From assembly GCA_003263775.1 (NCBI GenBank), contig JYJJ01000040.1:1-33700 (forward strand): DNA of 33,700 nucleotides, read 5' to 3'. The DNA is from Vibrio maritimus. GTDB taxonomy: Bacteria > Pseudomonadota > Gammaproteobacteria > Enterobacterales > Vibrionaceae. Shown here piece by piece: positions 20,140 to 30,160 of this stretch. Position 1 is the first letter of the stretch. Every line of letters starts with the position of its first letter. Under the pieces are notes generated by a model. It was not told the origin of the DNA and did no database searches. It worked only from the letters and a program-made list of their open reading frames with translations. Position numbers and translations under genes: made by a program.

Positions 20140-21631
20140 TTACGCTTCCTTAGTCACGCGCATGACTTCTTCAAGCGAGGTCACGCCGAGTCTGACTTTA
20201 TGGAAACCATCATCACGGATGCTTGGAGTATGAGAGCGCACGGCTTTTTCAATCGCTTGCTCACCTGCTTCGTCATGGATCAGTGATTGCACCTTGTCAT
20301 CGACCATCAGCAGCTCATGAATACCTGTTCGGCCGCGATAGCCTTTTTGATTACAACGCTCACAACCAACCGCTTTGTGCAGTGTTAGCGGCTCAGACTC
20401 CGCAAGACCAAACAACTGCTTAGTCGCAGCGTCCGCCTCGTAAGGCTGTTTACAATCATTACACAGAGTCCGCACCAAACGCTGCGCCAACACGCCCAGT
20501 AGCGATGAGGAGATCAAAAATGGCTCAATACCCATATCACGCATACGGGTGATCGCGCCTACGGCTGTATTGGTATGCAATGTCGACATCACCAAGTGAC
20601 CGGTCAATGACGCTTGAACGGCAATTTGCGCGGTTTCAAGGTCACGGATCTCACCGACCATCACCACATCAGGGTCTTGACGCAAGATAGCACGCAAGCC
20701 TCGAGCGAAGGTCATATCAACTTTAGGATTCACCTGCGTTTGACCGATGCCATCGATATCAAATTCAATTGGGTCTTCAACGGTGAGGATATTGCGCTCG
20801 TTGCTGTTGATCTCTTGTAAGCCCGCGTACAGGGTGGTCGACTTACCAGAGCCTGTGGGACCGGTGACCAAAATGATGCCGTGAGGACGGCCGATAAGAT
20901 GTCTAAAGTTGGCATGGTTATCTGCGTCATACCTAAGCTGTGTAGGTCGAGGCGAGTGGCGTTTTTGTCTAATAGACGCATTACCACGCGCTCGCCGTGC
21001 GATGACGGCATAGTGGATACACGCACATCCACTGCTCGACCACCGATACGCAGTGAGATACGACCATCTTGTGGTACGCGTTTTTCAGCGATATCCAGCT
21101 TAGCCATGACCTTAACGCGCGATACCAAAAGTGGCGCCAGTTTACGCTTGGCGCCAGAACATCACGCAATACACCATCAATACGAAAACGGATCGACAGC
21201 ACTTTCTCGAAGGTTTCGATATGGATATCAGACGCGCCTTCTTTGATCGCTTCGCCAAGCATGGCGTTGATCAGTTTAATGATTGGCGCATCATCATCGG
21301 ACTCTAACAAGTCTTCATCTTGAGGCAGCTCTTCTGCCAGTGAGAAGAAGTCGTCACTGTCTGCACCAATATCTTCCATCAACTGTCTCGCTTCAGAAGA
21401 ATCGCGCTGGTAAGCCTTGGTCAACTTGGCATCAAACTCGCTCGACGGCAGTGCATGCAATGAAAACGGTTGTCGAAATACCCGCTTTACTTCCTGCAAA
21501 GCATTGAGCGCCAGCGGCTCGACATAATAGAGAACCGACTGCGACTGCTGCGCTTCAAACACCACTTTAAAACGATTAGCAAAGCTAAACGGTAAGCGGT
21601 TTGCTAGCGGGCGATGCTCTGGGCTTTCCAT
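20140..21631 (-). CDS. gspE: Type II secretion ATPase GspE (two frameshifts)
   Basis: Cytoplasmic hexameric ATPase that powers pseudopilus assembly. After repair it is 497 residues. The N-terminal domain contains [15 protein letters not shown], which binds GspL in relatives. The core has the Walker [11 protein letters not shown] near residue 256, Asp and Walker B boxes ([20 protein letters not shown]) and a His box ([13 protein letters not shown]). The zinc-type CM domain has paired cysteines (CNDC and CERC). Breaks: a missing A at 21148-21149 joins DVLAP to [20 protein letters not shown], and a missing G at about 20925 joins HSLGMT to [20 protein letters not shown]. The start at 21631 lies one base after the gspD stop. 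Confidence 0.93.
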
Positions 21632-21632
21632 A

Positions 21633-23658
21633 TTACTTCGCTTCCACTTGGTCAATAAACGCTTGGATCTCTGATGGGTAACGCGCCGTCTCATTAAATT
21701 CGGGCAATACAGGGATGAAGCCATCATCCATCAGCTTAAGGCCTTTGTCCGCTTTGAACAGCTGCTCAGCGCGAATGTAGTTATACTTACGCTGCGTGAT
21801 ACCGTCTGAAGTCATGCCATCACGAATGATGGTTGGCTTGATGAATACCATCAAGTTCTTCTTCTCTACCGTGGTCGAGGTAGAGGTAAACAAGCGGCCA
21901 AGGTAAGGAATATCACCCAAGAATGGCACTTTCGATTCACTCTCTGCGGCACGCTCATCAATCAAACCACCAAGCACCAACATTTGACCATCTTGGATCA
22001 TGACTGAAGTATTGAGCTGACGCTTAGCAAAACGCACGTCAACGGCACCGTTCGCACCTAAGACGTTAGAGACTTCTTGCTCAATGTTAAGCTGAACTGA
22101 GTTACCTTCGTTAATCTGTGGGACGACTTTTAGCTTAATACCCACTTCCTTACGATCAACGGTTTGGAATGGGTTGCTGTTGTTTGAACCTGCGGTTGAA
22201 CCCGTCAGAACCGGGACTTCTTCACCAACAATAAACGAAGCTTCACCGTTATCCATGACGGTAATACTTGGTGATGACAGAATGTTCGAATTTGACTGGC
22301 TAGAAACTGCTGTAATGAGTGCCGTCCAGTCACCTAGCGCGATGCCTACAGCAGCACCTTGCACACCACTCAATGCGCTTGCCAATTTAGAGAAGTCACC
22401 GGTTGTGGTCGTTTCCACGTTGTATGGGTTACCATCAGCATCGACACGAGTTTCCGTGGTCTTCTTGTCTTTGGCTTCTTCCATACCAACCATCACGCTA
22501 CCGATAGACGCACCAGTGTTGCTAAACTGCACCACACTGCCGCCGTTGACAGAGCCCCACTGAACACCGAGGTTTGCACCGTCAACGTCAGCCAGCTCAA
22601 CGATCAGCGCTTCAATCAATACTTGCGCGCGGCGAATATCCAGCTGAGAGATTACTTCAAGTAGCGCCTTCATAATGTCTGGCGGTGCAGTCAGTACTAG
22701 CGCGTTGGTATCTGGGTGCGCGGCAATCATGACTTCGGTACGATTCGCTGTAGAGCCTGACTTCGTTCCTGCTTGCTTCTCTTTTTGCAAGTTGTCCGAC
22801 ACGCCTTTTTAGCACATCGACCAAGTCTTCCGCTTTGGCGTATTTTAAGTATTGAACACGGTTATTACCTTTGGTGGCCATTTCAATATCCAGTTGACCA
22901 ATCAAACGGCGCAAGCGTTGACGCACTTTAGGGTCACCGGAAATAAGAATTGAGTTGGTACGCTCATCAGCCACCAGCTTAGGCTGCAAGAACGCAGGCG
23001 TATTTTTGGCATCCGTGGTTTTATTCAGCGCATCGACAATACGCACCATTTCTGCTGCAGACGCGTTTTTCAGCTCTACCACTTCCACTTCTTTATCACC
23101 AGCTTGGTCAACACGCTTGATGATTTCCGCTAGGCGGTTTACCACCGCAGCGCGGCCTGTGATCAGAATGATATTCGCCGGGTCATAATGCACTACATTA
23201 CCCGCGCCAGCGTTATCATTGAGCTGCCTTAGTAGTGGCGACAACTCACGTACCGAGACATTTTTAACCGCAACCACACGCGTGACCACCGTATCGCCCA
23301 CGGCAATATCAGTATCACCGACAACTGGAATCGCGGAGGTTTTCGCGTCTTTGGCTTTGATGACCTTTAGAATGCCGTTATCCATCTCAACCACAGCGAA
23401 ACCATACACCTCAAGAACGTTGAGGAAAAAGCTGTAATACTGCTCTTCATTCAGTACGTCATAACTGCGCACGTCAACTTTACCGCGTACGGAAGGATCG
23501 ACGATGATGGTTTTGTCGAGGTTACGCCCAACAATATTGATAAATTCATGAAGGTCAGTGCCTTTAAAACTGGCGCTAAATTCATTGGCTGATACCGCGG
23601 GTGCCGCCATCAGGCTCCCCATCAATAACCAGGTACTTGTTTTAAGCCAACTTTTCAC
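21633..23658 (-). CDS. gspD: Type II secretion outer membrane secretin GspD (frameshifted)
   Basis: Forms the multimeric outer-membrane channel. The signal peptide MKSWLKTSTWLLMGSLMAAP is followed by the N0 domain (FKGTDLHEFINIVGRNLDKT) and N1-N3 repeats. The secretin domain contains the conserved VPFLGDIPYLGRLF near residue 580. One A appears extra in the run of five at 22806-22810 (Ts on the plus strand). Removing it joins AEDLVDVLK to GVSDNLQKEKQAGTKSG within the N3 region. Repaired length is 674 residues, equal to Vibrio cholerae EpsD. It is 31 bases from gspC. Confidence 0.95.
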
Positions 23659-23689
23659 TTATTGCTCCCTTGTAATACGGTCGACATGA

Positions 23690-24615
23690 CTAAAACTGAA
23701 TGAAGATGTCATGTTGCTGTCCATCGCGTTCAACGGTGAGGTTTAACTCGGTTAGGTCGGTGATGGATTGATAAATCTGCCCATCGCAGCAGGATCAGTT
23801 AGGTCAGCACCATTGAGTGCGATGGCGATATCGCCATTTTGTAAACCAACCGAATTGAACAGCTCAGGGTCACGCCCTGGACTTACTCGATAACCTGCTA
23901 CCTTGCCATCACGCTTTACTTGAGAAAGCCTGACGTATTGGAATATTTGCTGTGGGTCTTGGGTAATGGTGCGACGGATCGCCGCTAACTTCTCTTCGGA
24001 GTCGATGGGATTGTTGCCAGCGACATTAGAAGCGGCGGCTCTCGGACGCTGATTCAACTCCAGCTTTTTATACTCTAGGCCCTCAAGCATCACGGTTTCA
24101 TCACGACCAGAGTTAGAAATGATAATCCGATCGATAAAAACCGCATTCACAGTCGCACGGGTACCATCAATCTGTTCGCCAATGCCGTAGGTGCCTTGCT
24201 TACCTCGATGAGCAACAACCGCAAGGCTACGCTCTGGGTTCGAGCTCACTACAGAGCCAACGAGCACCACATTAAGACGAGTCTTTGGTGCATCAGTCAC
24301 TACTGGCGCTTGCACCACTTTTTGCTCTTTGCTGTAACGGCCAAAGATATTAGCCTTATTGATATCTGACGATTGCAGCTTAGCCGTTTGCACGTTATTT
24401 GTAGTATTCACGGCCGTTGGAGCGACCCAACGTGTTACGGAGTGCGACTGCGGAAACAACTGCCACAACAAAGCACCCGCGATCCAGCAGGAGATAACGA
24501 GTAGCACTAAGGTGACGATAAGGCTAATTTGAGGCTGGTACTGCGTACAACGTCGTAAAAATGAAGTCAAAGAGGCAGCGGTAATGCCATTCGCCGATAT
24601 AGATATTCCTTTCAC
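23690..24615 (-). CDS. gspC: Type II secretion protein GspC (frameshifted at C-terminus)
   Basis: Inner-membrane protein that contacts the secretin and helps select substrates. One transmembrane helix (ISLIVTLVLLVISCWIAGAL) lies near residues 31-50. The periplasmic HR domain includes LNVVLVGSVVSSNPERSLAV. A C-terminal PDZ domain carries SPGRDPELFNSVGLQNGDIA. The frame breaks at about 23779-23780, where one base (probably G) is missing. The true end reads AMGQIYQSITDLTELNLTVE to HDIFIQF. Repaired length is 308 residues. Translation starts with GTG. It is the first gene of the operon, with a predicted promoter about 100 bases upstream. Confidence 0.93.
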
Positions 24616-24712
24616 CCTTTTAACTTCCTGCTAGATAATGAACTTTCCGATATTTCACTATGTTATAAATCTCGAAGATATAAGCAACTTTTTGCTCTTT
24701 GCTAACCGACAG

Positions 24713-24721
24713 ACTATAGCA
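24713..24721 (-). promoter_or_regulatory. Predicted extended -10 promoter for the gsp operon
   Basis: On the minus strand the sequence TGCTATAGT is an extended -10 element (TGn plus a TATAAT-like hexamer with one mismatch), about 98 bases before the gspC GTG. No good -35 hexamer is visible, which extended -10 promoters tolerate. A single TGTGA is nearby, but I see no complete CRP site. Confidence 0.45.
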
Positions 24722-24757
24722 TATCTGCTGTGACAGTAATGCTATTGCAAGTCCGGG

Positions 24758-24787
24758 GTTGAATTTTTTAGACCTAAGCACCATTTA
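24758..24787 (+). promoter_or_regulatory. Predicted sigma32 heat-shock promoter for hslR-hslO
   Basis: GTTGAAT at 24758-24764 resembles the sigma32 -35 element CTTGAAA, and CACCATTTA at 24779-24787 resembles the -10 element CCCCATTTA with one mismatch. Spacing is about 14-15 bases, within the normal range. It lies about 77 bases before hslR. Both downstream genes encode heat-shock proteins, and in E. coli they belong to the RpoH regulon. Confidence 0.6.
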
Positions 24788-24863
24788 GTACACCAATAGC
24801 AAGATAAATCTATCACTAGTTCAGTTTGGCTCACCAATACTGACTTAGAAAGTAGGATTGACA

Positions 24864-25250
24864 ATGAGTTCCGAGAATAATTCCGTTCGTTTGGACAAAT
24901 GGTTATGGGCTGCTCGCTTCTATAAAACCAGAAGTATCGCACGAAATATGGTCGACGGCGGCAAAGTCCACTACAATGGACAGCGCTCGAAGCCGAGCAA
25001 AATAGTGGAATTGGGAGCAGTTATCGCCCTGCGCCAAGGTAATGAAGAGAAAACCGTGGTCATTGAGCGAATCTCTGATCAACGTCGAGGTGCACCGGAA
25101 GCCCAGACTCTCTACAGCGAGACTTCAGAGAGTATCGCCAAGCGAGAAGACAACGCGTTGAAAAGAAAACTGCACGCACATAACCCAAGTCCAGAGCGTC
25201 GACCTGACAAGAAACAGCGTCGCGACATCATTAAATTTAAACACCAATAA
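24864..25250 (+). CDS. hslR: Ribosome-associated heat shock protein Hsp15
   Basis: Binds 50S subunits carrying stalled nascent chains and helps recycle them after heat stress. It has 128 residues. The S4-type RNA-binding domain begins VRLDKWLWAARFYKTRSIAR at about residue 8, and a basic C-terminal tail follows (KRKLHAHNPSPERRPDKKQR). An alternative TTG start two codons upstream is less likely. The ATG follows an AGGA motif. hslO begins 15 bases after its stop, so the two form an operon. Confidence 0.95.
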   Translation: MSSENNSVRLDKWLWAARFYKTRSIARNMVDGGKVHYNGQRSKPSKIVELGAVIALRQGNEEKTVVIERISDQRRGAPEAQTLYSETSESIAKREDNALKRKLHAHNPSPERRPDKKQRRDIIKFKHQ

Positions 25251-25265
25251 GCTGGAGCTTCCTCA

Positions 25266-26147
25266 ATGGCTAACAACATACTTAACCGCTACCTTTTTGA
25301 AGAACTGTCTGTGCGCGGCGAACTCGTGCAACTGGATACAGCTTATCAAGAAATTCTATCAAGCAAGGACTACCCAGCTCCGCTACAAAAGCTACTTGGT
25401 GACTTGCTTGTATCCACCAGCCTTTTGACTGCGACCCTTAAGTTCGAAGGCTCGATTACTATGCAGCTTCAAGGTGACGGCCCGGTATCACTTGCTGTAA
25501 TCAACGGTGACCACAACCAAAAGCTTCGCGGTGTAGCGCGTTGGGAAGGTGATATTGCCGACGATGCTAACATCCATGACATGATGGGCAAAGGCTACCT
25601 AGTTATCACCATCACTCCTGATAAGGGCGAGCGCTACCAAGGTGTCGTTGGCCTAGAAGGTGACACTCTTGCTGAAGTTCTTGAAGGTTATTTCGAACGT
25701 TCTGAGCAGCTAAAAACACGTTTGTGGATCCGCTCGGGTGAGTTTGAAGGTAAACCACATGCGGCAGGTATGATGCTACAGGTGATGCCTGATGGTACAG
25801 GTTCAGCAGAAGACTTTGAACACCTAGAGCAACTGACCAATACAGTAAAAGACGAAGAACTGTTTGGCCTAGAAGCGAACACGCTGCTTTATCGTCTGTA
25901 CAACCAAGATAAAGTACAAGTATTCGAGCCAAAACAAGTTGAGTTTTTCTGTGGTTGCTCACGTGAACGCAGCGCGGGTGCCATTTCAACGGTAGCACAA
26001 GAAGAGATCATGGATATTCTTGCACAAGATGGCGAAGTAGCGCTTCACTGTGATTATTGTGGTACCACGTACGCTTTCGATGAACCAGAAATCAAAGCGA
26101 TTTTTGCAGACGCGCAATCAGGCGCTGGTGATAACACCGTGCACTAA
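25266..26147 (+). CDS. hslO: Redox-regulated chaperone Hsp33
   Basis: Holdase chaperone that becomes active when oxidised and protects proteins from aggregation in the cytosol. It has 293 residues. The N-terminal substrate-binding domain starts [20 protein letters not shown]. The C-terminal redox switch has CGC at residues 229-231 and CDYC at 262-265, the zinc-binding CxC-x30-CxxC pattern. A GGAG site precedes the ATG. It is expected to share the sigma32-type promoter upstream of hslR. Confidence 0.97.
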   Translation: MANNILNRYLFEELSVRGELVQLDTAYQEILSSKDYPAPLQKLLGDLLVSTSLLTATLKFEGSITMQLQGDGPVSLAVINGDHNQKLRGVARWEGDIADDANIHDMMGKGYLVITITPDKGERYQGVVGLEGDTLAEVLEGYFERSEQLKTRLWIRSGEFEGKPHAAGMMLQVMPDGTGSAEDFEHLEQLTNTVKDEELFGLEANTLLYRLYNQDKVQVFEPKQVEFFCGCSRERSAGAISTVAQEEIMDILAQDGEVALHCDYCGTTYAFDEPEIKAIFADAQSGAGDNTVH

Positions 26148-26167
26148 AATCTGAACGTTTTCAGACC

Positions 26168-26201
26168 AAAAAGCCAGTTCGTTAACGAACTGGCTTTTTT
26201 T
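26168..26201 (+). terminator. hslO terminator
   Basis: A long perfect inverted repeat, AAAAAGCCAGTTCGTT against AACGAACTGGCTTTTT, is followed by more Ts. It starts 21 bases past the hslO stop. Confidence 0.92.
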
Positions 26202-26204
26202 GTT

Positions 26205-26497
26205 CGTTTTTTTTAACAATGTTGCAAAAAACATGAACAGAACATCTAACTAGAGGCGGTTTTAATGTGTTACATTTGATCTAGCGCAAAGGTTTGCTTT
26301 GAGGAGAAATCACCTAAATTCAATATGTGACAAAACACTTAAAACCATCAATAACTGATGACTAATTTTTGAACTACCTCCCTGTTTTCTCGGATATCCG
26401 TTGCTAGCATGGAGTTCAAAATAAAAAACAAAATAACAACTAAACAATTATTACTACAATTTTAAAATCCCTACAAAAAATCCAATAAGGAGCACCT
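26205..26497 (+). promoter_or_regulatory. pckA upstream region
   Basis: About 290 AT-rich bases without a gene, holding the pckA promoter. It includes a 13-base palindrome, AATGTGTTACATT at 26264-26276, and a lone TGTGA at about 26326. pckA is catabolite-regulated by CRP in enteric bacteria, but neither element is a good CRP match. A strong AAGGAG ribosome site lies just before the start. I could not choose one promoter with confidence. Confidence 0.4.
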
Positions 26498-28124
26498 ATG
26501 ACCGTTATGGACATTAACAAGGCTGCACAAATCGATCTAACCAAGTACGGAATCACTGGCGTAACTGACATCGTTCGCAACCCAAGCTACGAACAGTTAT
26601 TTGAAGAGGAAACTCGCGAAGGTCTAGAAGGCTACGAGAAAGGCGTAGTTACTGAGCTTGGCGCCGTTGCTGTAGATACGGGAATCTTTACTGGACGCTC
26701 TCCAAAAGACAAATTTATCGTCAAAGACGCTACAACTGAAGAAAACATGTGGTGGACTAACGATAAGGTTAAAAATGACAACAAACCTATGTCCCAAGAG
26801 GCATGGAATGACCTTAAAACTCTAGTTACTGGTCAACTATCCAATAAACGTTTATTTGTGATCGACGGATTCTGCGGTACCAACCCGGATACTCGCCTAT
26901 GCATTCGCATTATCACTGAAGTAGCGTGGCAAGCGCACTTCGTTAAAAACATGTTCATTCGTCCAACAGAAGAAGAGCTCGCAACCTTCGAACCTGATTT
27001 CGTTGTTATGAATGGCGCTAAGTGCACCAACCAGAAATGGGAAGAGCACGGCCTTAACTCTGAAAACTTCACTGTGTTCAACCTAACGGAAAGAATGCAG
27101 CTTATCGGTGGTACTTGGTACGGCGGCGAAATGAAGAAAGGTATGTTCGCAATGATGAACTACTTCTTACCACTTCGTGAGATCGCTCTATGCACTGTTC
27201 TGCAAACATGGGCGAAGACGGTGATGTGGCGGTCTTCTTTGGTCTATCTGGTACAGGTAAAACCACGCTATCAACCGATCCTAAACGTGCACTAATCGGT
27301 GACGATGAGCACGGCTGGGATGATGACGGTATCTTCAACTACGAAGGTGGCTGCTACGCGAAGACTATCAACCTATCGAAAGAAGCTGAGCCAGACATCT
27401 ACAATGCGATCCGCAGAGATGCACTACTAGAGAACGTAACTGTTCGCAATGACGGCTCTATCGACTTTGATGATGGTTCGAAAACAGAAAACACTCGTGT
27501 TTCGTACCCACTTCACCACATTGACAACATTGTGAAGCCAGTATCGAAAGGCGGTCACGCGAATAAAGTGATCTTCCTATCTGCTGATGCGTTCGGTGTT
27601 CTACCACCAGTATCTAAGCTAACACCAGAGCAAACTAAGTACCACTTCCTATCAGGCTTTACGGCTAAGCTAGCTGGTACTGAGCGTGGCATCACAGAGC
27701 CAACGCCAACCTTCTCTGCGTGTTTCGGTGCCGCGTTCCTAACGCTACACCCAACGAAGTACGCTGAAGTACTTGTTAAGCGTATGGAAGCTGCTGGCGC
27801 TGAAGCTACCTGGTTAATACTGGTTGGAACGGCACAGGTAAACGTATCTCTATCCAAGATACTCGCGGCATTATCGATGCGATCCTTGATGGCTCAATCG
27901 AAAAAGCAGAAACCACGAATATCCCTGTGTTTAACCTAGAAGTACCAACTTCACTTCCTGGCGTGGATCCATCGATCTTAGATCCTCGTGAAACCTATGT
28001 TGACCCTTTACAGTGGGAAAGCAAAGCGGAAGATCTTGCTAAGCGCTTCATCGCGAACTTCGACAAGTACACTGATAACGCGGAAGGCCAAGCACTGGTT
28101 GCAGCAGGCCCGCAGCTAGACTAA
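26498..28124 (+). CDS. pckA: ATP-dependent phosphoenolpyruvate carboxykinase (two frameshifts)
   Basis: Converts oxaloacetate and ATP to phosphoenolpyruvate, CO2 and ADP, the committing step of gluconeogenesis in the cytosol. Motifs include [13 protein letters not shown] near residue 68, the kinase P-loop [11 protein letters not shown] near residue 248, and [20 protein letters not shown]. Two single-T deletions break the frame. At 27187 the repair joins LPLREIA to [20 protein letters not shown]. At about 27807 it joins EAAGAEA to [20 protein letters not shown]. Repaired length is 542 residues, the family norm. It is monocistronic, with flanking terminators on both sides. Confidence 0.96.
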
Positions 28125-28156
28125 TAAGTTAGATAGAAATCCAACTTTTTAAACCC

Positions 28157-28182
28157 AGCCCCTCATTTAGAGGGGCTTTTTT
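28157..28182 (+). terminator. pckA terminator
   Basis: Arms AGCCCCTC and GAGGGGCT with a 5-base loop are followed by six Ts, 33 bases past the pckA stop. Confidence 0.92.
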
Positions 28183-28234
28183 CGTCTATACACGCTAAAT
28201 TACTGTTTATGTTGAACGATTAGGCTTTGTCACT

Positions 28235-30127
28235 GTGGTAAGAAAGATTGTTGCACTGTTCGTTGCACTCATGGCACTGGGTCTCCTTTCCATTTTGTTG
28301 GTATTTGGTGTATTGCATACTCAATACGCAAAGCCAATGGTGAGCTACGCGCTAGAGAAAGTACTGGATGTCCATGTCTCCAGTGAAGCCGTCCACTATC
28401 ACTATCCTAATCAGATCACATTTGAAAACGCTCGATTTGTGATTGCGAAGCAGCCGCCAATTGAAGTTGCGACGCTCTCTGTTTGGTTGGCAGGTCATTT
28501 GTCGGCTCAACAACCGCTCACTGTTCAAGAGTTGCTGATTGATGGCGCGACTCTAAATGGCAAAGACCCACTACCGTTAGAGTTGATTGAGCGCTGGCAG
28601 ATCGAAAATCTGGCGATTGATCATATGGATTACAGCAACAGCGAACTGATCATCAACGATCTGCGCCTGCAAGTGAAAGGACTTGTCGCTGGTGATTCGC
28701 TTATGTCATCTCAAGGCGAAATCCAACTAGAGGCATCTCAGCTCAATTATCAAGGCTCTGCGCTGCATGATGTCTTACTTGATGGCTTGTTTGCGGAAGA
28801 TAACAGCAAACTGTACGGCGTTTCCTTCACATGGAACGGCGCAAATATCTCTACACAAGCACAAAAACTCGAACGCGGATGGTCATTAGTTAATACCACC
28901 ATCAATCGCTTAAGCCTAGAGCAACCCCATCTTGGTGACCCATGGTTTTCTTTATTTCAGAAGTACGTTAATCACATCAACAGCCTTGATATTCTTAACT
29001 CCTCGCTAGATTATAACGGCAGTAAGATCAGCAACATCAGCGCCTCTGTTGAGGGCGTGGAGCTCGATAAAACGCTATGGTCTCAGCAGCAAGCTTATCT
29101 TTCTATCGATGCGGATCAAATCGTCTGGCAAGGGTTTGAGTTTATCGAGCCGACGATAGAACTCTATGCCAGTAAAGATAAGATCCAAATAGCCGACTTA
29201 GATACACGGCTTGAGCAAGGGCGCGTGCAAGTATCGGGAGAACTCACCCCCAACACAGTTAAGCTGGATAAGGTTAATATGGATGGCATAAAGTTTATCC
29301 AAGAGTCTGGTGATGCTTCTTTACTTGCTCTGTTTAATGGCATCGACGTCGACGACATCAAGACGATCTCTATTGATAATGTGACCTTTAATCGCTCTCA
29401 GTGGATTCAACTGGCCAGCAAGCCATTTTGGCAAGTCACTGGTTTCAATATGGAGGCGAATGATCTCGTCCTTAAAAAGGACTACCAGTGGGGATTGTGG
29501 CAAGGAAAAGCAACGGCATCTGCCAATAGTGCCAGTATCGACAAAGTGCTCGCCAATCAGATCATCATTGAAACCGAAAGCAAGCAGGGTAAATGGCAGT
29601 TAAATCGCTTATTTATTCCATTTGACCAAGGTTACCTAACGGCCAATGCTGAGCTCGACTTTGCTGCGCCAAGCCAACCACTTAAAGTCAGCGCCAACGC
29701 TTTCTCACTGCCTGTGCAGCTTACCCAATACCTAAGTAGCCCTACTGCGCTAGGATTCACCGGTGCAGCCGATGTCGAACTAGAGATGAGCGCTTTGATT
29801 GCTGATAAACACGCTTTCTCTCAAACAGTGTCTGGAGCACTCAACACAAGCTTCTACAATACTAAAGCCGTTACAGAACATTCGCAGACGCCGTTTTCAG
29901 TCGATATTACACCGCTGAATTTAACCGCAGATAGAGGGAGAGTGAAGTTGATGCCATTTAAGATCTCTAGCGAAAACCTTAACGGTGAAGCGAAGCAAAA
30001 TATTGATTTGAGCTCACAGCCCCTTGAAGCTCTCAACATAGAGCTAATCGAGTCCTGTGAGAGCAGTTATAAACTACACATGCTCACTGGCGAGATCACC
30101 GCAACACCAATAGAGAACTGCCAATAA
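28235..30127 (+). CDS. AsmA-like envelope protein
   Basis: Protein of 630 residues with one N-terminal signal anchor (VRKIVALFVALMALGLLSIL and on to VFGVLH). A long periplasmic region rich in beta-type repeats follows, with repeated amphipathic segments such as IQLEASQLNYQG and VQVSGELTPNTVKLDKVNMD. This resembles AsmA and related proteins, which span the periplasm and are implicated in outer-membrane lipid homeostasis. I assign the family from overall pattern only. The start is a GTG, and an ATG at 28271 lies inside the anchor. No partner gene is adjacent, and its codon use is like its neighbours. Confidence 0.65.
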   Translation: MVRKIVALFVALMALGLLSILLVFGVLHTQYAKPMVSYALEKVLDVHVSSEAVHYHYPNQITFENARFVIAKQPPIEVATLSVWLAGHLSAQQPLTVQELLIDGATLNGKDPLPLELIERWQIENLAIDHMDYSNSELIINDLRLQVKGLVAGDSLMSSQGEIQLEASQLNYQGSALHDVLLDGLFAEDNSKLYGVSFTWNGANISTQAQKLERGWSLVNTTINRLSLEQPHLGDPWFSLFQKYVNHINSLDILNSSLDYNGSKISNISASVEGVELDKTLWSQQQAYLSIDADQIVWQGFEFIEPTIELYASKDKIQIADLDTRLEQGRVQVSGELTPNTVKLDKVNMDGIKFIQESGDASLLALFNGIDVDDIKTISIDNVTFNRSQWIQLASKPFWQVTGFNMEANDLVLKKDYQWGLWQGKATASANSASIDKVLANQIIIETESKQGKWQLNRLFIPFDQGYLTANAELDFAAPSQPLKVSANAFSLPVQLTQYLSSPTALGFTGAADVELEMSALIADKHAFSQTVSGALNTSFYNTKAVTEHSQTPFSVDITPLNLTADRGRVKLMPFKISSENLNGEAKQNIDLSSQPLEALNIELIESCESSYKLHMLTGEITATPIENCQ

Positions 30128-30155
30128 AAGTAGCCCCACCATGAGGTGAGGGCTA
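30123..30155 (-). terminator. Possible fabY terminator
   Basis: An imperfect hairpin (TAGCCCTCACC against GGTGGGGCTA, reading the minus strand) is followed by CTTTTATT. It begins 6 bases past the fabY stop and lies just after the convergent AsmA-like gene, for which it could also act weakly. Confidence 0.5.
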
Positions 30156-30160
30156 ATCTG

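Noticed and set aside
22806..22810. Programmed frameshifting in gspD (A-run) as an alternative to sequence error
   Set aside because: There is no canonical slippery heptamer plus downstream structure, and breaks of the same kind occur in many unrelated genes here. The CNNM A-run at 3354-3357 was rejected for the same reason.
13239..24615. Type II secretion operon as a decaying pseudogene cluster
   Set aside because: Damage is limited to single bases, all domains and motifs are kept, and the same density of indels is seen in pckA, purD and cysQ.
26320..26345. CRP site around TGTGA upstream of pckA
   Set aside because: Only one half-site fits. The second half reads ACTTA rather than TCACA.
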